From JAAZVM01 sp041642635 (GTDB lineage: Bacteria > Patescibacteriota > Gracilibacteria > BD1-5 > UBA6164): a stretch of DNA of 11,438 nucleotides. The stretch spans positions 1-11,438 of the forward strand of contig JBEPWB010000037.1 in NCBI GenBank assembly GCA_041642635.1. Direction: 5' to 3'. Below, piece by piece: positions 1 through 6,785 of the stretch. The notes beneath the pieces were generated by a model. That model was not told the origin of the DNA. It saw only the letters and a program-made list of their open reading frames with translations, and ran no database searches. Numbering within the stretch: the first letter of the stretch is position 1; every line of letters starts with the position of its first letter. The position numbers and the translations under genes are program-made.

Positions 1-2
1 CA

Positions 3-863
3 CCAATCCAAGAAACTTCTAGTTGAGTTATAGACTTATCAACTGATAATACGGAATATATTCCAGTATTTACAAAAGAAAATAATGAAGAAACTTCATC
101 ATGAAAGATATTATTAAATCAAATAAACTCATGAGAATTTTTAAAATGATGGAGAGCAGAAGATCCAAACTGTAAAATAGAAGATATAACAATATGAAAT
201 CAAACATGGGCATGATGTAATTCTACATTATGAAATTGAATAGAGTATTGAGAAGGTTGAGAATTAGCTGATAATTACTGATGTCAGGGGTATGATAATA
301 AAGTTGGTAACGATAATAGTGAATGCATATTTTGAAGCTTAATTTTATCAAGTAATTCATCAGCAAAACCATACTTTGATAAAAAACAACCATCTTGAGT
401 AAATGTAAATTGAGATAGTGAGTTTGATACAATATGGTGAAAATTATATACACATACAAATGCTTTAAATACTGCATGTCCAGAATGATGGAGATTACCA
501 TCAGATGAAGAGTGGACAATACTAATTAATAATTTAGCGTGACAATCATGCAGTGGTTCATCAGCTTCACCGACTACTTGATGGCAATGTGAAAATACAT
601 GAGTAGGTTGGAAATGACATAGTAATTCATCAAAAGATATTACAAATAATTTAGCAAATGCTTTAAAATTACCCTTGTCGGGTATTCGTCGTATTAATGG
701 TCCTACTTTTTATGATCTGGGTAGTCATGCTCATCTATGGTCTAGTAATACTGATGGAAGTAATGGAGCATTTCGTAGGCTTTTGAGTCGGTATAGTGAT
801 GGTGTTCATCGTTCAGCAGCTATTATAGACCATACATTATCTGTCAGATGTATAAAGAAGTAG
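3..863 (+). CDS. FISUMP-domain surface protein, 3' part (5' end outside window)
   Basis: Read with UGA = Gly, frame 3 is open from the window edge to TAG at 861-863 (286 residues seen, start not in window). The C-terminal ~230 residues carry hallmarks of the Fibrobacter succinogenes major paralogous domain (TIGR02145/PF09603): IGNQTW, a WGKLYT segment, ACPEGWRLPSDEEW, then LKLPLSG, LWSS and a final SVRCIK. Family members are usually secreted or surface-anchored; function is mostly unknown and the fold is thought to be C-type-lectin-like. Before base 675 glycine is TGA 20 times and GGN 5 times; after 675 there is no TGA and 6 GGN. The stretch after 675 also has a striking NNT codon bias and reads like a DGR variable region (separate entry). 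The domain is confident; the role in binding is inference. Confidence 0.85.
675..851 (+). other. Candidate DGR variable region at the C-terminus of the FISUMP protein
   Basis: From GGT 681 to CAT 831, 38 of 51 codons end in T, and the first two positions are scrambled (CGT, CAT, GCT, CCT, GGT, TTT, TAT, GAT, GTT, AGT, ATT). This is what adenine-specific mutagenesis of AAT-rich template codons leaves. The invariant framework of the domain (LPLSG, LWSS, SVRCIK) brackets and interrupts the variable positions. No in-frame TGA occurs here although the upstream part of the same gene uses it heavily. C-terminal placement in a lectin-like domain fits known DGR targets. No template repeat or reverse transcriptase is visible in the window, so the call rests on codon pattern and position only; boundaries are approximate. 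Confidence 0.6.
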
Positions 864-890
864 ATATTGTATTGGTTGATAATAATTACT

Positions 891-927
891 AATAACTAAC
901 TGAAAACCTAAGAACTTTTTAGTTATT
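891..927. repeat. Inverted repeat downstream of the FISUMP gene
   Basis: Nine perfect pairs (AATAACTAA at 891-899 with TTAGTTATT at 919-927) around a 19-base loop. It lies 27 bases past the stop codon, has no U-tract and is AT-rich. It could be a weak terminator or an element next to the variable region. The rest of the 864-986 gap holds nothing else I can name. Confidence 0.35.
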
Positions 928-986
928 GTTAAATTCGGTTGGCTATTTTAAAGACTTTATTGATTATTTAAAAAAAATAAATTTTT

Positions 987-1724
987 ATGGATACATATAA
1001 CAAATTTTTGGATTATTACGATGAAATAGTTAGATGAATAAATTCTCCGCTAGAAGATGAGGTAGAATTTTTGATTGAAGATTGTATAAATGAATATTTT
1101 CCAGAAGCAAAAACAATACTAGAAGCAGCTTGTTGAACTGGAACTGTAGCTGAAGAATTACAAAAAAGATGATACAAAATCCAAGGTTTTGATATTAATG
1201 ACAAAGCTTTAAAAAAAGCATGAGAAAAAATCTGAGAAAAAAATGTTTTTCATTGAGATATGACTAATTATAATTTTGGCAAAAAATATGACGTAATTTT
1301 GTGTAATTATAATTCTATCTGTCATTTATTAAAATTTGAAGATTGGACAAAATTTTTTGAAAACACTTACAATCATTTGAACGAAAACTGACTTTTTGTT
1401 TTTGATATAAATACTCTTTTTGAGTTTGAAAGTATTACTCGTGATTTTGCTCAGTTTTACACATTTTGAGAAGATGTTGTTTGTTTGGAAATGTTTAAAA
1501 AATCAAATTATTATGAATGGTTAATAAAAATTTTTAGCCAAGAAAATGGAGAAAATTTTCACCTTACAAAAGAAGTTGTAAAAGAAAATTCTTTTGCAAT
1601 ATCAAAAATAGAAAAAGAATTTTCTAATATTTGATTTGAAGTTGTTGAAAAAGTAGATTTTCATTACTGAGAAGTTACAGCTGAAAGCGAGAGAGTATAT
1701 TTTATGTGCAGGAAAAAAGCTTAG
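987..1724 (+). CDS. Class I SAM-dependent methyltransferase
   Basis: 245 residues in code 25. Transfers a methyl group from S-adenosylmethionine; substrate unknown. Motif I is at residues 44-53 (ILEAACGTGT) and includes TGA-coded Gly50. The acidic residue ending strand 2 is Asp69 (GFDIN). Motif-IV-like sequence follows around YDVILCNYNSICHL, typical of small Methyltransf_25/11 proteins. The C-terminal half has the alternating strands of this fold and ends SERVYFMCRKKA. ATG 987 is the first start in frame; no Shine-Dalgarno precedes it. The TAG stop lies inside the terminator hairpin shared with the convergent lipoprotein gene. Family call is confident; small-molecule versus protein or RNA substrate cannot be decided here. 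Confidence 0.85.
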
Positions 1725-1743
1725 AAAAATCTAAGCTTTTTTT
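1717..1743. terminator. Bidirectional terminator between convergent genes
   Basis: AAGCTTAGA (1717-1725) pairs with TCTAAGCTT (1730-1738) around an AAAA loop. An A-run lies on the left and a T-run on the right, so it can act on both strands. It overlaps the stop codon of the methyltransferase and touches the stop of the lipoprotein gene. Confidence 0.8.
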
Positions 1744-2305
1744 ATTCTTGAATAATTTCAAAATATGAATAACAAGTCGGTGCTCCACTTCACATCGATA
1801 AAAGAGGCATATTTAGTGAAAGAGTTACTGGTGAATTTTTACTAGAATTAATAATTTTTTGTGATAATTCTGAGTTTAACTCATATTCTTGTAATCAGTT
1901 TTCATCAGATTCGTTGTAATAATTAATTGTATTTTCTTCAGTCTTACAACCAATTCAGATTCTGTCTTCTTCAACAAAATATGATCAATTATTTTCACTC
2001 AAAAAATTATCCAAATCCTGGTCATTTGAGTCCAAAATATTAAAAAATAAGTATGTAAAATTTTCACAATTTTCTTCACAAAAAGCTTCTTTTTTTTGTG
2101 TTGATTCTGCAAATCATTTGATTTTTAATTCTCCAGTGTAATTTCAGTCTTCATTTTTGCTAAAACTTCCTGATTGTGAAAAATTATTTTCTTCTTGAGA
2201 GTTATTGTTATTTTCATTTTCTCAAGAATTTCAATTTTGATTAAAATCGCATCAAACAAAAATAAAAACTGTCAAAATTATCAAAAAATATTTTAAGATA
2301 TTCAT
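1742..2305 (-). CDS. Predicted lipoprotein, function unknown
   Basis: 187 residues in code 25. The N-terminus is a lipoprotein signal: MNILK, a hydrophobic stretch LIILTVFIFV, then GC with Cys19 as the expected lipidated residue (lipobox VGC). An Asn/Glu/Ser-rich linker follows (about residues 20-55), then a folded part with four further cysteines (C-x3-C near FCEENC, GCK and PTCYSY). I do not recognise a family. It would sit on the outer face of the cell membrane, where the DsbA-like protein encoded further on could form its disulfides; that link is speculation. It is transcribed toward the methyltransferase and diverges from the RlmL-like gene. ATG 2305 has no Shine-Dalgarno. Confidence 0.8.
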
Positions 2306-2335
2306 AAGAAAAATAGTTAGATAATTAATTTACTT

Positions 2336-2363
2336 ATTATAGTTATTAGTTATTTTTTTTCAA
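2336..2363 (-). promoter_or_regulatory. Sigma-70-type promoter for the lipoprotein gene
   Basis: On the minus strand TTGAAA (2363-2358), a 16-base spacer and TATAAT (2341-2336) stand about 30 bases before the ATG at 2305. The match is good, but the region is so AT-rich that chance matches are common. Confidence 0.45.
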
Positions 2364-2422
2364 AAATTTTTTTCATAAAATAATTCTATAATTAGTTTTA
2401 TTGCTTTTGAGAATATATTATT

Positions 2423-2428
2423 TATAAT
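2423..2428 (+). promoter_or_regulatory. Candidate -10 element for the RlmL-like gene
   Basis: A TATAAT hexamer lies 30 bases before ATG 2459 in the divergent gap. The best -35 at proper spacing (TTGCTT, 2401-2406, spacer 16) is poor, so this is tentative. Confidence 0.3.
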
Positions 2429-2458
2429 AAAATTAATTATTAAATAAAAAAATAAAAA

Positions 2459-3562
2459 ATGAAGTTTGTATTATCAACAATCGCTGGAGTAGAAAGTATA
2501 GCAAAAAAAGAAATAGAAAGACAAGGTTGAGTTATCGAGGAAACAATTGATAGGCTTATAACTTTTTCAGGTTGAATTGAATTAATTCCAAAAATAAATC
2601 TTTGGTCAAGAGTCGGGAACAAAATGTATATTTTATTAGCAGAAGAACAAAATATAAAAGATTTTGATAGTTTGTTTGATGTTGTAAAAAATATTTCTTG
2701 GAAAAAATATTTCAAAAAAGATTTTCCAATAGTTGTAAAATCTAGCTCAATTAGAAGTGATCTTTTTGCTGAAAGAACTATTCAAAGTATCAGTAAAAAA
2801 GCAATAATTAATTCTAGAGTTTGAGAAAATTGAACTGTGAATGAAGACTCAAATCTTGAAAAATTAGAAGTACAAATTTTGTTAATAGATAACAAATTAA
2901 GAGTACTTTTAAACACATCTTGAAACGCGCTTCATATGAGATGATATAGACAAAGCGCTTGAGAAGCTCCAATAAAAGAATCACTTGCTGCAGCGCTTGT
3001 TTTGTTATCAGGTTGGAAATTTAGGGAACCATTTTATGATGTTTTTTGTGGTAGTTGAACTATTGCAATAGAAGCGCTTATGATTGCAAAAAATATGGCT
3101 CCGTGATTAAATAGACGTTTTGCTTTTGAAAAATTATGACTTGTGAGTACAGAATTATTTGAAGCTGAAAAATCTCTAGCAAAAACAAAAACCTATTCTT
3201 GAGAATATACAATAAGAGCAAGTGATATTGATCCAGAAATGATTGAATTATGCCAAGAAAATGCTAGAAAAGCATGAGTTGCTTGAGAAATAAATTTTGA
3301 AGCAAAAGATTTTAGAGAATATTTAGAAAAAAATATTGAATGAACTTTGGTTTCAAATCCGCCATATTGAGAAAGATTGCAAGATGAAAATTTAAAATCT
3401 CTATACAATAATATTGATAAAATTTTTAGAGTTAATGAAAATTTAAACGGTTGAATAATTTCAAGTTATATGGAATTTGATAATTTAATAAAAAAATGAA
3501 CATACAAAAAAAGAAAACTTTATAATTGATGAGAAAAATGTTATTTTTGGAGAAAAATATAA
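2459..3562 (+). CDS. rlmL: RlmL/YpsC-like THUMP-domain rRNA N2-guanine methyltransferase
   Basis: 367 residues in code 25, close to B. subtilis YpsC and to the N-terminal half of E. coli RlmKL. The family methylates a guanine (m2G2445 in E. coli) of 23S rRNA with SAM. The N-terminal ~155 residues match the ferredoxin-like plus THUMP region (IAGVESIAKKEI at the start, the family's usual opening). The linker motif is LHMRGYR (158-164). SAM motif I is DVFCGSGT (194-201) with a TGA-coded Gly, and the catalytic motif is NPPYGER (300-306). Glycine is TGA about 19 times out of 26. The C-terminus is slightly short after motif IV. Start ATG 2459 aligns with the family N-terminus; no Shine-Dalgarno. 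The exact target base is inferred from family. Confidence 0.88.
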
Positions 3563-3624
3563 TTTTTTAAAAAATATTTGATTTATTTTTTATTAATAAT
3601 AAAATATTACTAGTCAAAAAGAAT

Positions 3625-3631
3625 AAAGGAG
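3625..3631 (+). promoter_or_regulatory. Strong Shine-Dalgarno AAAGGAG
   Basis: AAAGGAG stands 6 bases before ATG 3638 and fixes that start. It is notable because the native code-25 genes here have no such sequence. Confidence 0.75.
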
Positions 3632-3637
3632 TTTGAC

Positions 3638-4159
3638 ATGTTTAAAATTATTACGTTAGATTTTGAAAAAGTAGGTATTCCTGAAGATGGGTTTGGAATT
3701 GACTCTGAGGGTAATTTTTTTGTAGCTATCTCTAAAGGGGGATTTTTTGAAGATGTTCCTAGTTTGGTTTTTATATTTTGCAACGGCGAAATAATAGTAA
3801 AAACTTCTTGTGTTAAAGTTTTGAAAAATATCAGAAAAAATAATATTCAAAGCATTATGCAGGAACTAAAAACAGATTACGAAAAAGAAGTTATTAAAAA
3901 AATAATTGAAATGCATCTTATTATAAAAGGTGCTTCAAAGGTTAAAAGCCAATCTAGTTATTTATCAGGACTCCATACTACTTATTTATTATCTAATATT
4001 TTATCAAAAGTTTATCATTTTGTCGGCCCACATTATGGTGTCAAAAGTGTTAATCTAAAAAAGAAAAATTATTATAACTTTTTTTTGAGAATTAATACAG
4101 GTGTAAGTTTTTGAAAACTTTTAAGCGCAAATAAATTTGCGCTTTTTTCTTGATTTTAA
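3638..4159 (+). CDS. Unrecognised protein, apparently imported from a TGA-stop genome
   Basis: Standard reading gives 158 residues ending at TGA 4112-4114; with UGA = Gly it runs to TAA 4157-4159 (173 residues). I do not recognise the family. The sequence begins MFKIITLDFEKVG, is strand-rich to about residue 60, then helical and lysine-rich, with no signal peptide or clear transmembrane helix. All 12 glycines before 4112 are GGN (GGT, GGG, GGA, GGC) and none is TGA, whereas neighbours use TGA for most glycines. It has a canonical Shine-Dalgarno, and a strong hairpin terminator begins 9 bases after the TGA. These facts fit a gene whose real stop was TGA. In this host the TGA would be read as Gly and ribosomes would run into the terminator hairpin. 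The end coordinate given is the code-25 one. Confidence 0.6.
4123..4149 (+). terminator. Rho-independent terminator after the imported gene
   Basis: AAGCGCAAAT (4123-4132) pairs with ATTTGCGCTT (4135-4144) and is followed by a T-run to 4148. It has a GC core unlike most hairpins here. It sits 8 bases past TGA 4112-4114 but inside the code-25 extension, before TAA 4157. Confidence 0.85.
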
Positions 4160-4205
4160 AATTTAATAGTTATTATGGATATAGATATTTTATAATAATA
4201 ATTTC

Positions 4206-4580
4206 TTGATTTTAAGATTATTTTCAAAATTATTTGTTTTAACTGCTTTGATGCTAAACATTAATTGTTTAGCACTTTTTGGCTTTGTGGAATCTTCTAA
4301 TCAAAATATTCCAAAATATGATTTTGCAACTATTTTGACTCAGAAATGTTCTAATCATAACGAAAATAAAAGTAATTATAATATTTTCAGTGCTAGTAGT
4401 AAAGACGAAGAAGTTTTATATGATTTAAAATTAAAATTTTTAGATTTTGATTCACCAAAAAAATATTTAATTACTTTTAATGTTTATTACAAATATTTTA
4501 AAAACTCAGATACTGAAAAATTACTTTATGTCTCTAATTATTATCATAATTTAGTCTGAATTATAAAATCAAATACTTAA
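4206..4580 (+). CDS. Small secreted or membrane-anchored protein, unknown
   Basis: 124 residues in code 25 from TTG 4206. The N-terminus is basic then hydrophobic (MILRLFSKLFVLTALML), like a signal peptide or anchor; INCLAL at 19-24 only weakly resembles a lipobox. The rest is polar and Tyr/Asn/Lys-rich with no motif I know. It has only one glycine (GGC) before a TGA near the end, so codon choice cannot tell native from imported. With UGA = Gly the protein ends GIIKSNT at TAA 4578, directly before a hairpin; with TGA as stop it would be 117 residues. A TAG at 4182 limits upstream starts; ATG 4251 would lose most of the signal sequence. A TATAAT at 4191-4196 lies 9 bases before the TTG, so the transcript could be nearly leaderless. 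Confidence 0.6.
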
Positions 4581-4612
4581 AAAATTAAAAATACACTTAA
4601 TTTTTAATTTTT
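4580..4612. terminator. AT-only 13-bp hairpin, possible terminator
   Basis: AAAAATTAAAAAT (4580-4592) pairs perfectly with 4600-4612 around a 7-base loop. It starts on the last base of the preceding stop codon. With no GC pairs it may be a weak or partial terminator between this gene and dsbA. Confidence 0.5.
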
Positions 4613-4624
4613 AAATTTAATATA

Positions 4625-5455
4625 ATGAATAATAAAAATATCATTTCTATTGTTTTGGTTTTTTTCATTTTTACTGCGTTTAGTTCTTGATTTGTGTCTT
4701 ATTATGTTCCTATTCAAACTCATAATTTGTATATGAATAGTGAATATTCTGCTTATGGCTGAAAAGATAATTATGAAAAAGCAATGTATATTCAAGCTGC
4801 TGAAATTCAATCTCAATTTTGAGATATTTCAATGGATCAACTAAAAAAAGAAGTTGAATCTCAGCTTTGAGTTAGTTTAGATCAAAATTCCCCAGATGAT
4901 TTTTGAGAAGAATATACCAGTTTATTCTGACAAAAATATTTTGTTTGAGCTGAAAATGCTAGATATACAGTTTATGAACATAGTGACTTTAATTGTCCAT
5001 ATTGTAATAGATTTTATGAATCTTGAGTTATTGAACAATTACTTGAAAATTATCCAGATGAATTAAATTACGCTTATGTAAACCGTCCAGTTATTGGTTG
5101 AGCAAATTCAGAAATGAAAGCAAAAGCTACTTTATGTGCTTGAGATTTGGGTTGATGAGATTCTTTTTATGCTGTTCACGATTGAATATTTACAAATGAT
5201 TATTCTAGCCTGCCTGATATTTCTTCTTGAATAATTCAAGATTTATCAATTGACGTTGAGGAATTTGAATCTTGTGTTGAATCTAGTGAGTTTGACCAAG
5301 TTTTGGCTATGAGTATTGAAGAATGAAATACTCTTTGACTTTCAGGAACTCCATGAGTTGCGATTGTTGATAATGAAACTTGAGAATATTTAACAGTTAA
5401 ATGAGCTGCTCCGTATTCTAACTTTGAGGATACTTTACAAGAATTAATGAACTAA
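4625..5455 (+). CDS. DsbA-family thiol:disulfide oxidoreductase, membrane-anchored
   Basis: 276 residues in code 25. A thioredoxin-fold enzyme of the DsbA/BdbD type that forms or shuffles disulfides in exported proteins outside the cell membrane. An uncleaved hydrophobic anchor is at residues 5-28. A helical, acidic region follows to about residue 110. The thioredoxin domain begins near YTVYEHSDFNCPYCNRF with active site Cys124-Pro-Tyr-Cys127. The cis-proline loop is SGTPGVAIVD with Thr242-Pro243. The helical insertion of DsbA lies between them. Catalytic residues are intact. CPYC is less oxidising than CPHC in classic DsbA, so oxidase versus isomerase is open. The next gene starts 4 bases after the stop and encodes a membrane protein with its own CPAC, a plausible electron partner. 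No Shine-Dalgarno; TATAATG overlaps the start. Confidence 0.87.
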
Positions 5456-5459
5456 TTAT

Positions 5460-5909
5460 ATGTTACAAAATATACTAAAAACTTTAAAAACTAAAGTATG
5501 AATATTGTGATTTATAATTTGAAATTTGATTATATTAATTCCAATGTTTGTATTTATGGATAGCGAATTAATTATCAATAATTTATGATTTAAATTCTTT
5601 GTTATTGAAATAATTTTGACTATTTTAATTTGAATAATTTTTTGATTATTTCTAGCTTGAACACTTTACAAGATAAAATTTTTTAGTTCTCCTTGAGCTA
5701 AAACAACATGATTTTTTGGTTGAGTTTTATGAGTTTTGGTAGCAGGTTGTCCAGCTTGTAGTATTACTCTAGCATCTTATGCTTGACTTGCTTGAGTAAT
5801 AAGTGTTTTTCCTTATGAATGATTAGAATTAAAAATATTATCAATTTTTTTCTTACTTTACGCCAATTATTCAACTTATAAAAACTTAGAATCTTGTAAA
5901 CTAAAATAA
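5460..5909 (+). CDS. Four-helix membrane protein with CPAC motif, putative redox partner
   Basis: 149 residues in code 25. Hydropathy suggests four membrane helices: about residues 14-33, 44-69, 83-115 and 120-138. The third holds VAGCPACSITLAS, with Cys97-Pro-Ala-Cys100 in a Gly-rich helix, and one more Cys lies near the C-terminus (ESCKLK). I do not recognise a named family. The pair of cysteines and the position between a DsbA-like gene (4-base gap) and a secreted nuclease gene (3-base gap) suggest a role in moving electrons to or from the DsbA-like protein, like DsbB, VKOR or CcdA; none of those families is recognisable in sequence. A metal-handling role for CPxC is an alternative. No Shine-Dalgarno. 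Confidence 0.7.
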
Positions 5910-5912
5910 ATT

Positions 5913-6758
5913 ATGAAACATATTTTAAAAATTTTTTTGATATTTTTTCTCGTTTTTTCAAATACCTTTGCTTATGAATTGACTAATTATGACAAAAATT
6001 TTCTTGATAAATTTTACTCATTATTAGAAAAAGTTAACCCAGAAAAAATTGAAGTTCTTGATGAAAAGATAAATTTATTAATAGATAATTATTCTACAAA
6101 TACAAGAATAAATTATTTATTATCACAAATTTCTTATCATATTTCTAATAATTATTTAAAAAATTCTTATGATTTAGTTCGCGTAATTGACGGCGATACT
6201 ATAAAAATAATTTTTGAATGACAAGAAAAAAATGTCAGAATGATCTGATTAGACGCGCCAGAAAATAGCACTACAAGATATTGATATGTTGAAGAATTTT
6301 GAAATCGTGCAAAAAATAAACTAGAAGAATTAATCTGAAATAATCAAAAAATTTACCTAGAATTTGACGATTCTCAGTGAAAGTATGACAAATACTATAG
6401 ATTATTATGATATGTTTTTGTAGATTGAAAAAATCTTAATTGAGAAATGATTAGAGTTTGATATGCTAGTGAGTATACTTATAATAAAAATTATAAATAT
6501 AGAGATGAGTTTTTGTTATATGAGCAATTTGCAAAACAAAATAATCTCTGAATTTGGTGAGAAAATTTAGAAGAAAAAACTACAAATAATAATTACAAAT
6601 TTTACACTTCTAGTTATCATTCTGCATATTTATATTATTGTGAAACAGATTCTTCTTGGCAAAATTTATCAAAAAAATATTTAAAAATATATGATAGTGA
6701 AGAAGAATTATTAAAAGATTCTATAAATAATTGAAAAATATTAAACAAAAAATGTTAA
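5913..6758 (+). CDS. Secreted staphylococcal-type thermonuclease (SNase domain)
   Basis: 281 residues in code 25. A Ca-dependent nuclease cutting DNA and RNA, predicted outside the cell: the signal peptide is residues 1-20 (FSNTFA-YE). A helical spacer follows to about residue 85, then the SNase domain: VRVIDGDT (Arg90, Asp93, Asp95), VRMIGLDAPE (Arg109, Asp114, Glu117) and YDKYYRLLGYVFVDG (Arg163). Arg109, Glu117 and Arg163 correspond to catalytic Arg35, Glu43 and Arg87 of S. aureus nuclease, so it should be active. The C-terminal extension (about 240-281) holds the only two cysteines, Cys243 and the very last residue Cys281, which could form a disulfide made by the DsbA-like protein two genes upstream. 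Glycines in the core are TGA-coded. Role in scavenging nucleotides or attacking prey DNA is inference. Confidence 0.9.
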
Positions 6759-6781
6759 GAATAAAATTCTTAACATTTTTT
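6747..6781. terminator. Bidirectional terminator between nuclease gene and dnaK
   Basis: A 16-bp perfect stem (6747-6762 with 6766-6781) around a 3-base AAA loop, A-run on the left and T-run on the right. It overlaps the TAA of the nuclease and lies 4 bases from the dnaK stop, so it can serve both convergent genes. Confidence 0.85.
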
Positions 6782-6785
6782 TTAA

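Noticed and set aside
223..519. Minus-strand open frame of 98 codons
   Set aside because: It lies opposite the FISUMP coding sequence, has low-complexity hydrophobic translation and no start signals.
675..863. A separate short standard-code gene starting at TTG 675
   Set aside because: It is in frame with the upstream FISUMP coding sequence once TGA is read as Gly, and it supplies the conserved end of that domain.
675..863. Horizontal transfer or recombination as the cause of the altered codon use at the FISUMP C-terminus
   Set aside because: The domain framework continues smoothly, and the bias is specifically NNT with random first two bases, which fits adenine mutagenesis better than a foreign segment. 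It is not fully excluded without the template repeat.
864..930. A DGR template repeat in the AAT/AAC-rich stretch after the FISUMP gene
   Set aside because: It has no alignable similarity to the variable region beyond base composition.
987..3562. Clusters of frameshifted or decayed pseudogenes (many in-frame TGA)
   Set aside because: TGA sits at conserved glycines throughout full-length, motif-complete proteins, so this is code 25 rather than decay.
2459..3562. TGA as selenocysteine or tryptophan
   Set aside because: Positions such as NPPYG and GCYGIG require glycine, the codons are too frequent for selenocysteine, and TGG serves Trp normally.
4604..4816. Minus-strand open frame of 70 codons over the dsbA start
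   Set aside because: It lies opposite the well-supported DsbA-like gene and matches nothing.
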